Of a DNA stretch of 63,191 nucleotides, positions 51,643-60,885 are shown in pieces; position 1 is the stretch's first letter; every line of letters starts with the position of its first letter. The notes under the pieces were generated by a model. The model did not search any database. It was not told where the DNA came from and saw nothing but the letters and a program-made list of their open reading frames with translations. A program made the position numbers and the translations under genes. This DNA is from Gemmatimonadota bacterium (GTDB lineage Bacteria > Gemmatimonadota > Gemmatimonadetes > Longimicrobiales > Gaopeijiaceae): contig VGVR01000019.1 in assembly GCA_016873995.1 (NCBI GenBank), forward strand, positions 1 through 63,191, written 5' to 3'.

Positions 51643-53912
51643 CCAGACTCGGCCCTCGGTGCGCCCACTTCGTGCTTGCGATCGCGCTTGCCGCGCAGGC
51701 GTCGTCGTCGCCGCGATCCGCGGTGGCTCAGGCGCCGGGAGCCTCCGGCCCTTACGCGGACCCGACCGCAGCCGCGCTTCACGCCGCCGCGCTCGCCCAC
51801 CGTGAGCGCCGCGACGACCAGGTGATCCAGTACACGGCCGTCGTCCGCCAGCGCGTGGGCGCGGGACTCCGCACGCCGCTCAAGGATCGCACGCTCTACC
51901 GATCTGAGTCGGCGCACCGCGTGGTTTGGAACCGGGACGGCGCCCTCGTCATCCAGGGGCTCGCGCTGCGCGAGCAAACGCCGGTCGGCGTGGTGGACCG
52001 CGAGGGCGACACACCCGCCGAGCTCGACTTCTTCGACTCCGCGTTCGACCCCATGAACGACCGCCTTCTCTTCGGCCTTTCGGTCGAGGACGACGACCTC
52101 GGCGACCCGGCCGAAGACGACTTCTGGTTCGAGCATCCGCTGTACGCGGAGTACCGGGACGCATACCGCTTCACGAGCGGCGACACGCTCACCGTCTCAC
52201 TCCCCGACGGGCGGCGCGTGCGCGCGGTCGAGCTGCAGGTCGTGCCGGTCGTCGCGAGCGTGCACCGCATGACGGGCGCGCTCTGGATCGAGCCGGAGAC
52301 CGGTGCGCTCGTGAGGGCGGTGTATCGGCTCGCCGACACGTTCGACGCCATGCGAGACATCGCCGAGCTGCGCGAGGAAGAGGAGGCCGGGAGCTTTCGC
52401 TTCGTGCCCGGGATCTTCATGCCCTGGACGGCCGAGATCTCGTTGATCGCGGTCGACTACTCGCTCTGGGACTTCGGCGTGTGGATGCCGCGCAGCATGC
52501 GCGCGGAAGGCATTATCGGGGCGGGCATCCTGAAAGCGCCGGCCACCTTCGACGTCGCCTACGAGATGGAGTCGGTGACGACGGAGGCCAGCCTGAGCGA
52601 CTCGACCGTCACGCCGACCGACGACGTCCCCGAGATGCACTTCCGCACGCGCACCGAGGCGATGGAGTACATGAACAGCCTCGTGTTCGGCGGACTCGTG
52701 CCGTACGAGGTGCGGTCGTCTACCCAGAGGGTCGACGGGCGCCGCGCCACGTACCTCCTGCCGCAGGACCTGGGCTTCCTAGAGCGCAGCCCGGAGCTCC
52801 CGCCTCCCGTCTGGCAGGATGCACCGGGCTTCGCGTCGCAGGACGAGCTCGACGGGTACTTCTCGGGGCTCGCCGCCCTGCCGAGCGCGCCGCTCCCGCA
52901 GGTGCCGGCTACGCTGCGCTGGGGGTTCCAGCGTCCGGATCTCGTCCGCTACAACCGCGTGGAGGCTCTCTCGTTGGGTATCCGCGGCCAGGTGCGCCCG
53001 AGCACGCCGCTGGGTCCGCTCTCGGTCACGGCCACCGGTCGGCTCGGCGTGGCCGATCTGCACCCGAACGGGAGCCTCGAGCTCACGCGCGAGACGGTAC
53101 GCCGACGGATTGCCGTGCACGGCTACCACGAGTTGATCCCGATCGACGAGCGCGCGCGGCACTTCGGCCTAGGCAACTCGCTGCTCGCGGCCACGGCCGG
53201 CCGCGACGACGGCGACTACTACCGCCGCTCGGGCGGCATGCTCGAGTGGACGCCGCCCACCTCGGAGCGGCGCTCCTTCCGCGTGCGCGGATATGCCGAG
53301 TACCACGAGCCGGTGGCCGTCGAGACGTCGTTCTCGCTCTTCCACGCGACCAGCGACACGTGGGCGTTCCGCCCCAACTTGGCCGCAGAGCGCGGCTGGG
53401 AGTACGGGGGGGCGCTCGAGCTGTCCCCGTACTGGGGATCGGATCCGAACCTGACGCAGGGTGGCTTCGACGTGCTCCTCCAAGGCGGACTCGGCGACTT
53501 CGAGTACGCGCGCTCGTCCCTCGTGGGCCGGGTGGTCGCTCCGCTCCCGCTGGGTCTGCGCGTCGCGCTGGAGGCCGGCGCGGGGACGTCGTGGGGCTCG
53601 CCATCCACGCAGCGGCTCTGGTACGTGGGCGGACCGACCACGCTCCGGGGTTACGACCCGCGCGTCGGGGGAGGCACCAGCTTCGGGCGGGTCCGGGCCG
53701 AGCTGGCCCGTGGGGAGTCGTTCGGGCGCATCTCCCTGTTCTCGGACTGGGCGTGGGCGGGGGATCGCGAGAGCATCGACGTCGACGACTCGTTCTACTC
53801 GATCGGGCTGGGACTCTCGATCCTCGACGGGCTCATCCGCTTCGACGGCTCCTACTGGCTGGTGAGCCCCCGCGGGTTCCGCTTCGACGCCTACCTCGAC
53901 CAGATCCTCTGA
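51639..53912 (+). CDS. Large outer-membrane beta-barrel protein, Omp85/ShlB-like C terminus
   Basis: 757 residues with signal peptide (AIALAAQASSSPRSAVAQ). Residues 50-330 form a soluble domain with a MUC/lipocalin-like layout (QYTAVVRQRVGAGLRTPLKDRTLYRSE, VVWNRDGALVIQG, GALWIEPETGALVRAVYRL, WTAEISLIAVDYSLWDFGVWMPRSMRAEG). Residues 480-757 form a barrel with GGPTTLRGYDPRVGGGTSFGRVRAELARG, close to the lid motif of the Omp85 superfamily, and end in FRFDAYLDQIL. Translationally coupled to the repeat protein, which may be its partner. Exact family not assigned. Confidence 0.78.
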   Translation: MTRLGPRCAHFVLAIALAAQASSSPRSAVAQAPGASGPYADPTAAALHAAALAHRERRDDQVIQYTAVVRQRVGAGLRTPLKDRTLYRSESAHRVVWNRDGALVIQGLALREQTPVGVVDREGDTPAELDFFDSAFDPMNDRLLFGLSVEDDDLGDPAEDDFWFEHPLYAEYRDAYRFTSGDTLTVSLPDGRRVRAVELQVVPVVASVHRMTGALWIEPETGALVRAVYRLADTFDAMRDIAELREEEEAGSFRFVPGIFMPWTAEISLIAVDYSLWDFGVWMPRSMRAEGIIGAGILKAPATFDVAYEMESVTTEASLSDSTVTPTDDVPEMHFRTRTEAMEYMNSLVFGGLVPYEVRSSTQRVDGRRATYLLPQDLGFLERSPELPPPVWQDAPGFASQDELDGYFSGLAALPSAPLPQVPATLRWGFQRPDLVRYNRVEALSLGIRGQVRPSTPLGPLSVTATGRLGVADLHPNGSLELTRETVRRRIAVHGYHELIPIDERARHFGLGNSLLAATAGRDDGDYYRRSGGMLEWTPPTSERRSFRVRGYAEYHEPVAVETSFSLFHATSDTWAFRPNLAAERGWEYGGALELSPYWGSDPNLTQGGFDVLLQGGLGDFEYARSSLVGRVVAPLPLGLRVALEAGAGTSWGSPSTQRLWYVGGPTTLRGYDPRVGGGTSFGRVRAELARGESFGRISLFSDWAWAGDRESIDVDDSFYSIGLGLSILDGLIRFDGSYWLVSPRGFRFDAYLDQIL

Positions 53913-53983
53913 GGGGTCGGCCAGCGAATCCGGGCCGGGATGCGGCGTCCCGCGCCACTTTGCACTATTTAGGACTAAACGCC

Positions 53984-53998
53984 GTTACATCCTGTAAC
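53984..53998. promoter_or_regulatory. Perfect inverted repeat GTTACA-TCC-TGTAAC, candidate TetR operator
   Basis: A 15-bp site with 6-bp arms and odd spacer lies 47 bp before the TetR ATG, in the only AT-richer stretch of the region. It fits a homodimeric TetR operator controlling this gene and the downstream efflux genes. Confidence 0.6.
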
Positions 53999-54045
53999 AC
54001 AAGCCGCTGTTGATCATTTCTCGGGCTTTGTTTACAGTGTTCACC

Positions 54046-54702
54046 ATGTCCGACCCACGCTCCGACCCGCGCCAAGACATCCTCGCCTGCGCCTGCGACC
54101 TCTACTTGAGCCGCGGTCTCGACGGGTTCTCGATGCGGGGGCTCGCCAAAGCGGTGGGCGTGACCGCGCCCGCGCTCTACCGCCACTACGACGGGCGGGA
54201 GGCGGTGCTCGCCGCCGTCATGCGCCAGGCCTACCGCGCATTCACGTCCTACATCTATCGAGCTCTCGAGGCCCCCACGCCGCTGGAGCGCCTGTCCAGA
54301 GCCGGTGAGGGGTACCTCGACTTCGCGCTGGAGCACCCGCGCTGGTACGCGATCATGTTTTCGGGTCCCGAACGGCTCGGCATGACGAAGCTCCCGGAGG
54401 ACATCGAGGCCATGGGGTGCGCGATCCACCAGTTATGGATCGACCGCGTCGGGGAGTGCATGCGGGCGGGCATCCTCGCCGATGGGGAGCCGCTCGACAC
54501 CTCGCTCACCATGTGGGCGCACGCGCACGGGCTGGTGCAGCTGTTCCACCAGGGGCACCTGGGCAAGGACGTGCAGGCCTTCCGTAGGATGTTCCAGGAG
54601 TCGGGGATCCGCCTGATGGGTGGACTCGGCAACGAGGATTTCGAAGCGCAGAATCGAGGCGCGCCGCGGGAACCGGCGGCGCGGCTCCAGACCACGAGGT
54701 GA
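54046..54702 (+). CDS. TetR/AcrR-family transcriptional regulator
   Basis: 218 residues from ATG 54046 (the frame is open to 54010). N-terminal HTH: RQDILACACDLYLSRGLDGFSMRGLAKAVGVTAPALYRHYDGREAVLAAVMRQAYRAF. C-terminal ligand domain: LDFALEHPRWYAIMFSGPERLG, MWAHAHGLVQLFHQGHLG (TetR_C_13-like). First gene of the efflux operon, with the TolC start 11 bp after its stop, so it most likely represses the pump by binding 53984-53998. Confidence 0.93.
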   Translation: MSDPRSDPRQDILACACDLYLSRGLDGFSMRGLAKAVGVTAPALYRHYDGREAVLAAVMRQAYRAFTSYIYRALEAPTPLERLSRAGEGYLDFALEHPRWYAIMFSGPERLGMTKLPEDIEAMGCAIHQLWIDRVGECMRAGILADGEPLDTSLTMWAHAHGLVQLFHQGHLGKDVQAFRRMFQESGIRLMGGLGNEDFEAQNRGAPREPAARLQTTR

Positions 54703-54713
54703 GGACTTTCCAG

Positions 54714-56189
54714 ATGACTACGAGAGGGGGGAGGGGGACGACGCGCGCGCTCGTCGCGCTGCTGCTCGGGGCGGTGCTCGCGCTGGGTGCGTCGAGAGTG
54801 GAAGGGCAGGAATCCGTGAGCCTCGCGTCGCTCGCGCGCAGCGCGCTCGATGCCAATCGGGACCTGCGGGCAGCCCGCGAAGGGCTGAACGTGGCCGAAG
54901 AGCAGGTGTCGGAGGCGTGGAGCAGCGTCTACCCGAGCATCGACCTGAACGCGTCGTACACGCGGAACCTGTCGCCCGCGGTGAACTTCTTTCCCGCGGT
55001 CTTCTTCGACCCGACCGCCGGGCCTGACGACTACATCCCCATTCGGTTCGGCGCGGACAACACCTGGAGCTCGACGATCACCTTCGAGCAGCCGCTCTTC
55101 CGCGCTGGCACCTTCATCGGCGTGGGCGCCGCGGGCCGCTTCCGCAGCTTCCAGAACGAAGCCGTTCGCGGCACCGCGCAGACCGTGATCACGCAGGTGC
55201 GTACCGCCTACTACCAGCTGCTGCTCGCACAGGAGCAGGTGCGGCTGACGGAGAACTCGGTTGAGCGCGTGCGGCAGTCGCTGCACGAGACGCGCGCCCT
55301 CAACAGAGCGGGCCTTGCGTCGGACTACGACGTGCTGCGACTCGAGGTCGAGCTCGCCAACCTGGAGCCGAACCTGCGCCGCGCGCAGAATGCCGCGCTG
55401 CAGGCGCGCCGCCAGCTCGCCATCCAGGCCAGCGTGGAGGACCAGGAGTCGCTGAGCGTGCGCGGCACGCTCGCCAAAATGGACCTCGATGACCTGTCCG
55501 CCAACAGCGCGGACAACCGCGCCGTGCTCGACTTCATGGGTTTCAGCGCGGGCGGCGCGGGCGCGGTGGACGAGGCGCTCGACCGAGCCTCCGCGGAACG
55601 GTCCGACCTGCGGCAGCTCGAGCTCAACCAGGACCTGCTCCGTGCACAGATGCGCGTCGAGCAGATGTCGTATCTGCCCGAGGTCACGCTCTTCGGGAAC
55701 TACATCATCAGCGCGCAGAACAACGGCACGCCGAGCTTCTTCGCCATGGGGGAAGGGCAGCGTGCCTACTCGCGCCTCTTGGGGCTGCGCGTGACCGTGC
55801 CGGTGTTCTCGGGGTTCCGGCAGGATGCGCGCATCGACCAGCGGCGCGCATCCCTCCGACAGGCGGAGGCGCAGACGCTGCAGGCCGTCGACTTGGCCGA
55901 GAGCCAGGTGCGGGCTCTGGTCGAGAACGCAGACGAGGCGCTGCAGCGTGCACGCGGACAGCGGCTCGCCGTACGCCAGGCCACGCGCGGGTTCGAGATC
56001 GCGAGCGCACAGTACCGCGAAGGACTCGGCGGGCAGCTCGAGCTGACGGACGCGGAAGTCGCGCTGCGCCAGAGCGAGTTCAACTACGCACAAGCGGTGT
56101 TCGACTACCTGGTCGCCCGGGCGCAGCTCGACCAGGCCACGGGGCAGGTGCCGCTCGTGGACACGGATGTTGGGGCCGAAGCCCAATGA
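54714..56189 (+). CDS. TolC-family outer-membrane efflux channel
   Basis: 491 residues from ATG 54714 (GAGG at 54702); a GTG at 54699 overlaps the TetR stop and is the alternative. Signal peptide (LVALLLGAVLALGASRVEG). Two OEP repeats of long amphipathic helices: SLASLARSALDANRDLRAAREGLNVAEEQVSEAW, ITQVRTAYYQLLLAQEQVRLTENSVERVRQSL and, in the second half, LRQLELNQDLLRAQMRVEQMSYLPEVTLFGNY, LRQAEAQTLQAVDLAESQVRALVENADEALQRARGQ. Trimeric outer-membrane conduit of the pump below; its TGA overlaps an upstream ATG of the adaptor frame. Confidence 0.92.
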   Translation: MTTRGGRGTTRALVALLLGAVLALGASRVEGQESVSLASLARSALDANRDLRAAREGLNVAEEQVSEAWSSVYPSIDLNASYTRNLSPAVNFFPAVFFDPTAGPDDYIPIRFGADNTWSSTITFEQPLFRAGTFIGVGAAGRFRSFQNEAVRGTAQTVITQVRTAYYQLLLAQEQVRLTENSVERVRQSLHETRALNRAGLASDYDVLRLEVELANLEPNLRRAQNAALQARRQLAIQASVEDQESLSVRGTLAKMDLDDLSANSADNRAVLDFMGFSAGGAGAVDEALDRASAERSDLRQLELNQDLLRAQMRVEQMSYLPEVTLFGNYIISAQNNGTPSFFAMGEGQRAYSRLLGLRVTVPVFSGFRQDARIDQRRASLRQAEAQTLQAVDLAESQVRALVENADEALQRARGQRLAVRQATRGFEIASAQYREGLGGQLELTDAEVALRQSEFNYAQAVFDYLVARAQLDQATGQVPLVDTDVGAEAQ

Positions 56190-56233
56190 CACGCGAAGCG
56201 ACGACTGACATCGGCAGGACCAGGGGAGCCTAT

Positions 56234-57319
56234 ATGCGGCGGACGATGTGGACGTGGGGTGCGGTCGGCTGGGCGGCTTTGGCGCTCGGACTCGTCGGGT
56301 GCGGGCCCTCCGAGGTGGACGGCGCCGACGACGGGGACATCGCGGAGGCGTTCGTCCGCGTGATCAATGTCGAGGTCCGGCCGCTCGCCACCGAGCAGTT
56401 CACCGAGGAGATCCGCCTCACGTCCGTGGCGCTCGCCAATCAGGACGTGCAGGTCGCCGCCGAGGAGAACGGCGTCATCCGCGCACTCTACGTCGACCGC
56501 GGCCAGCGCGTCGCCGAGGGCGACTCGATCGCCAAGATCGACGACCGCGTGCTCGTGGCGCAGGTGGCTCAGGCGCGCGCGGCCTCCGAGCTCGCCGCCC
56601 AGACCTGGGAGCGGCGCCGCCGCCTCTGGGAGGACGACCGCGTCGGCTCCGAGATCGCGTATCTCGAGGCCCGCTTCCAGGCGGAGCAAACCGCGGCCTC
56701 CCTGCAGGCGCTCGAGGAGCGCCTCGCGCGCACCGTCATCCGCGCGCCGTTCATGGGCGTGCTCGACGAGCGCTACGTCGACGTCGGCGCGATGGTGAGC
56801 CCGGGCGACGCCGTCGGCCGCCTGGTCGACCTCGACCCGATCAAGGTCATGGCGGGCGTGCCGGAGCGGTACGCGCCGGACGTGCGCGTTGGCGATGAGG
56901 CCGTGATCGACTTCGAGCTGCTCGACGGCGAGCCGTACACGGCGCGCATCCGCTACGTGGGCTCCACGGTCAGCCCCGACAACCGCACGTTCCCGATCGA
57001 GGTCAGGTTGCAGAACCCGGGCGGTGTCATCAAGCCGCAAATGGTCGCCAACATGGCGGTGACGCGGCGCACGGTGACGGACGCCGTCGTGGTGCCGCAG
57101 GACGCACTCGTGCGCGTCGAGGACGGGTACGTGGTCTTCGTGGCGGTGGAGCGCAACGGGAACACGGTCGCCGAGGTGCGCCCCGTGGTGCTCGGACCGG
57201 CGCGCCGCAACCTGGTCGTGATCGATGGCGGGGTCGCGGCGGGAGATAAGCTGATCGTGGTGGGTCACAAGGAAGTCGAGGACGGGGACCTTATCCGCAT
57301 CGTGGCGGAAGGGGCGTGA
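56234..57319 (+). CDS. RND efflux periplasmic adaptor lipoprotein (MFP)
   Basis: 361 residues from ATG 56234, preceded by AGGGGAG; the upstream ATG 56186 has no such site. Lipobox LALGLVGC. Membrane-fusion-protein domains in order: biotinyl-lipoyl half (QVAAEENGVIRALYVDRGQRVAEGDSIAKID), alpha hairpin (VAQVAQARAASELAAQTWERRRRLW...FQAEQTAASLQALEERLARTV), second lipoyl half (IRAPFMGVLDERYVDVGAMVSPGDAVGRLVD), beta-barrel and membrane-proximal domain. The alpha hairpin is short. Links the RND pump to TolC. Confidence 0.92.
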   Translation: MRRTMWTWGAVGWAALALGLVGCGPSEVDGADDGDIAEAFVRVINVEVRPLATEQFTEEIRLTSVALANQDVQVAAEENGVIRALYVDRGQRVAEGDSIAKIDDRVLVAQVAQARAASELAAQTWERRRRLWEDDRVGSEIAYLEARFQAEQTAASLQALEERLARTVIRAPFMGVLDERYVDVGAMVSPGDAVGRLVDLDPIKVMAGVPERYAPDVRVGDEAVIDFELLDGEPYTARIRYVGSTVSPDNRTFPIEVRLQNPGGVIKPQMVANMAVTRRTVTDAVVVPQDALVRVEDGYVVFVAVERNGNTVAEVRPVVLGPARRNLVVIDGGVAAGDKLIVVGHKEVEDGDLIRIVAEGA

Positions 57320-57329
57320 GGGCTCGCAC

Positions 57330-60300
57330 ATGACACCGAACGATTCTTCGGCGCAGAGCGGCGCCGACAACGGCGAAGGTCCGCGCCGCGACGCCGGGTT
57401 CCTGGCGCGCTACAAGGAGTTCGGGCTCACGTCGCTGGCGGTCGATCAGCGCACCGCCATGCTCGTGCTCTTCTTCATCATCTCGGTGATGGGGATCCAG
57501 TCGTACCGGGCGACTCCGAAGGAGTCGTTCCCGGGAATGACGCAGCCCATCCTGGCCATCAACACGATGTATCCCGGCGTGTCGCCGGCCGACGTCGAGA
57601 CGCAGGTAACGCGCGTGCTGGAGGAGGACCTCTCCACCATCCCCGAGCTCGACGAGCTGACGTCGACGTCAGTAGAGGGCTATTCCAGCATCACGGCGCA
57701 GTTCCAGACCTCGGTGAACCTCGACGAGGCGCTCCAGAAGGTCCGTGAGAAGGTCGACTTGGCCAAGCCGGATCTGCCGGCCGATGCCGAGGAGCCCGCC
57801 ATCGTCGAGTTCAACTTCTCCGAAGTGCCGATCATGCAGGTGAACCTCGCCGGCGAGTACGGGCTCGTCCGCTTGAAGGATCTCGCCGAGCAGATGCAGG
57901 AACGCTTCGAGATGATCCCGTCGGTGCTGCGTGCCGACCTGCGGGGTGGTCTCGAGCGCGAGGTGAAGGTCGACGTCGACCTGGGCAGGCTGCAGTACTA
58001 CGGCATCGAGATCGGCGACGTCATCGACGCCATCCGCAACGAGAACGTGAACATCCCGGGCGGCTCCATCGACGTCGGGGCCAGCAAGTACCTCGTGCGC
58101 GTGGACGGCGAGCTCGAGGACCCCGCGCTCATCGAGGACTTCGTGGTGACCGTCGAGGGTGGGCGCCCCATCTACGTGCGCGACGTCGCGACGGTCGACT
58201 TCGGGTTCGCCGAGCGTGAGAGCTTCTCGCGCATGGACGACCACGCCGTGGTCACGCTCGACATCGTCAAGCGCTCGGGCGAGAACATCATCGAGACCGC
58301 CGACGAGGTGAAGGCGGTGGTCGAGTCGATGCGCCCAGAGTTCCCGCCCGGAACGACCGTCAGCATCACGGGCGATCAGTCGAAGCAGATCGTCATGATG
58401 GTGTCCGCGCTCGAGAACAACATCGTCAGCGGCCTCATCCTGATCGTGGGCGTACTCCTGTTCTTCCTGGGGCTGCGCACCTCGATCTTCGTCGCGATCT
58501 CGATTCCGACGTCGATGCTGCTGTCGTTCATGGTGCTCTATTACATGGGCGTCACGCTGAACATGATCGTGCTGTTCAGCTTGATCCTGGCGCTGGGCAT
58601 GCTCGTCGACAACTCCATCGTGGTCGTCGAGAACATCTACCGCTTTCTGGAGCAGGGGTGGGAGCGGCGTCTGGCAGTGAAGAAGGCGGTGGGCGAGGTC
58701 GCCGTGCCGATCATCTCCTCGACGGCCACGACGTTGGCGGCGTTCATACCGCTGCTCTTCTGGCCGGGCGAGGTGGGCGAGTTCATGGGATATCTGCCCA
58801 TCACGCTCATCGTGACGCTGTCGGCGTCGCTGTTCGTGGCGCTCACCATCGTGCCGACGCTGTGCTCCATGTACATCCAGCTGGAGGGCACCAAGCCCGA
58901 GCCGCTCCGTCCTGCGATGAAGTGGACGCTGATCGGCGCGACGGCGCTGGGCCTCGCGCTCATCGCGCGCTCGAACGCGCTCACCGCGGGTCTGCTCGTG
59001 GGCACGGGCCTCGGTCTGTGGGCGCTGCATCACTGGGTGCTCGACAGGCTGGCGCACCGGTTCCGCACGGACACGGTGACGCGCATCATCGACGCGTACG
59101 AGCGGACTGCCCGGTGGGCGCTCGACCATCGAGCGGCGACAGTAGGCATGACGGTGGCGGCGTTCCTGGCGATCGGCACAGTCTTCGGCATCACGCACTC
59201 GGACCAGATCGAGTACTTCCCCGAGTCGATGCCGCCCGCGCAGCTCCTGGTCGACGTGGAGACTCCGGTCGGGACGCGTGCGGCTGTCACCGACTCCCTG
59301 GTGGCGCGCATCGAGCAGGAGATCATGGGCGTGGGCGGCCGCGAGGACTGGGAGTCCACCGTCTCCGTCACAGGCGGGGCGGGGGGCGGCGGGGGCGCCG
59401 CCATGATGGGTGGAGGCGGGCCCAGCGGTCCGGAGACGGGCCGCGTGTCCGTGTCGCTCATCGATTTCGAGGACCGGCAGCGCGACGGCTTCGAGACCCT
59501 CGCAGAGATGCAGGAGACGATCGGCCGCGACATCGCGGGCGCGGAGATTACGGTGGGTCAAGCGTCGCAGGGCCCGCCGGCCGGAGCGCCGGTGAGCATC
59601 GAGATCGTGGGCGAGGACCCCGAGGTGCTGCAGACGCTCTCCGACCAGGTGATCGCGATCCTCGAGAACGCGCCCGTGGCGGTCATGTTGACCGGGCTCG
59701 AGAGCGACCTCGACGCGGCCCGTCCCGAGGTGGCGGTTGCGGTCGACCGCGAGAAGGCTGCGCTCTACAACCTGAACACGTCGGACGTGGGCAACGCGAT
59801 CCGCGGCGCCATCAACGGCGTCGAGGCTGCGAAGTACCGCACCGGGAACGACGAGTACGACATCATCGTCCGGCTGGCCGAGCCGTACCGGCAGGAGCTC
59901 GAGGGGCTACGCGAGCTGACCGTCATGACGGAGGGCACGCAGGTGCCGCTGGTGTCCGTGGCATCGTGGAGCGTGCAGGAAGGCGCGGGCTCGATTCGCC
60001 GCAAGGACCAGCGGCGTGTTGCGACCATCACATCCGACGTGGCTGCAGGCTATGCGAACAACCAGGCGCTCGCCGAGGTGCAGACCACAATCGACGAGTT
60101 CGAGTCGTCGCTGCCGCCCGGCTATACCGTCCAGTACACTGGGCAGTCGCAGGAGCAGGCCGAGGCCCAGGAGTTCCTCTCCGGCGCATTCATGATCGCG
60201 CTCATGCTCATCGCGCTCATCCTCATCAGCCAGTTCAACTCGGTGGTGAAGCCGGTCGTCATCCTGACGTCGGTGCTCATGTCGACGATGGGGGTGCTGC

Positions 60301-60791
60301 TCGGGCTCATGATCTTCCAGATGCCGTTCGGCATCATCAACACCGGCATCGGCATCATCTCGCTCGCCGGCGTGGTGGTGAACAACGCCATCATCCTGAT
60401 CGACTACATCGGCACGCTGCGGAGCCGTGACGGGATGGATCGCCGCGAGGCCCTCGTGCTCGCGGGCAAGACGCGCTTCAGGCCGGTGATCCTGACGGCC
60501 GTGACCACGGCGCTGGGTCTGGTCACCCTGGCGATCGGGCTCAACTTCGACTTCTTCGGCCTCTACCGTGAGCTCGACCCCGACATCTACTGGGGCGGCG
60601 AGCAGGCCGCCTGGTGGGGTCCCATGTGCGTGGCCATCATCGCGGGGATCTTGCTGGCGACGTTCCTCACGCTGGTGCTCGTTCCTGTGATGTACTCGAT
60701 CGTGGACGACGCCGAGGCATTCATCAGGCGCCATTTCCTGCGAGAAGAAGCAGCTGCTTCGGCCCCGGAGGTCGCGGTAGCCGGGGGCTGA
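57330..60791 (+). CDS. RND-family efflux transporter (AcrB/HAE-like permease)
   Basis: 1153 residues with 12 transmembrane helices in two halves. TM1 YKEFGLTSLAVDQRTAMLVLFFIISVMGIQSY, two periplasmic loops, TM4 LILALGMLVDNSIVVVENIYR with one intramembrane Asp, then GINTGIGIISLAGVVVNNAIILIDYI and PVILTAVTTALGLVTLAIGL in the second half. The Asp-Asp pair of AcrB is D-N here, as in HME/NFE-like pumps, so the substrate class is uncertain. An insertion in the second porter loop is Gly/Met-rich (GGAGGGGGAAMMGGGG). Last gene of the operon; a terminator follows. Confidence 0.93.
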   Translation: MTPNDSSAQSGADNGEGPRRDAGFLARYKEFGLTSLAVDQRTAMLVLFFIISVMGIQSYRATPKESFPGMTQPILAINTMYPGVSPADVETQVTRVLEEDLSTIPELDELTSTSVEGYSSITAQFQTSVNLDEALQKVREKVDLAKPDLPADAEEPAIVEFNFSEVPIMQVNLAGEYGLVRLKDLAEQMQERFEMIPSVLRADLRGGLEREVKVDVDLGRLQYYGIEIGDVIDAIRNENVNIPGGSIDVGASKYLVRVDGELEDPALIEDFVVTVEGGRPIYVRDVATVDFGFAERESFSRMDDHAVVTLDIVKRSGENIIETADEVKAVVESMRPEFPPGTTVSITGDQSKQIVMMVSALENNIVSGLILIVGVLLFFLGLRTSIFVAISIPTSMLLSFMVLYYMGVTLNMIVLFSLILALGMLVDNSIVVVENIYRFLEQGWERRLAVKKAVGEVAVPIISSTATTLAAFIPLLFWPGEVGEFMGYLPITLIVTLSASLFVALTIVPTLCSMYIQLEGTKPEPLRPAMKWTLIGATALGLALIARSNALTAGLLVGTGLGLWALHHWVLDRLAHRFRTDTVTRIIDAYERTARWALDHRAATVGMTVAAFLAIGTVFGITHSDQIEYFPESMPPAQLLVDVETPVGTRAAVTDSLVARIEQEIMGVGGREDWESTVSVTGGAGGGGGAAMMGGGGPSGPETGRVSVSLIDFEDRQRDGFETLAEMQETIGRDIAGAEITVGQASQGPPAGAPVSIEIVGEDPEVLQTLSDQVIAILENAPVAVMLTGLESDLDAARPEVAVAVDREKAALYNLNTSDVGNAIRGAINGVEAAKYRTGNDEYDIIVRLAEPYRQELEGLRELTVMTEGTQVPLVSVASWSVQEGAGSIRRKDQRRVATITSDVAAGYANNQALAEVQTTIDEFESSLPPGYTVQYTGQSQEQAEAQEFLSGAFMIALMLIALILISQFNSVVKPVVILTSVLMSTMGVLLGLMIFQMPFGIINTGIGIISLAGVVVNNAIILIDYIGTLRSRDGMDRREALVLAGKTRFRPVILTAVTTALGLVTLAIGLNFDFFGLYRELDPDIYWGGEQAAWWGPMCVAIIAGILLATFLTLVLVPVMYSIVDDAEAFIRRHFLREEAAASAPEVAVAGG

Positions 60792-60819
60792 CGGGCCGAG
60801 AGCGAACGCCGGACCCCTC

Positions 60820-60865
60820 GCGCGCCGGGGCTGCGATGAGCAGCTTCCGGCGCGCTGTTCTTTCT
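60820..60865 (+). terminator. Intrinsic terminator after the efflux operon
   Basis: GCGCGCCGG (60820-60828) pairs with CCGGCGCGC (60847-60855), with GCTGC/GCAGC nested inside, followed by TGTTCTTTCT. Confidence 0.75.
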
Positions 60866-60885
60866 ACGACAGGACCGCCTAGGCC

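Noticed and set aside
57669..59561. 630-codon minus-strand ORF inside the RND gene
   Set aside because: His/Asp/Arg-rich shadow of the well-supported permease on the plus strand; no similarity, no ribosome site.
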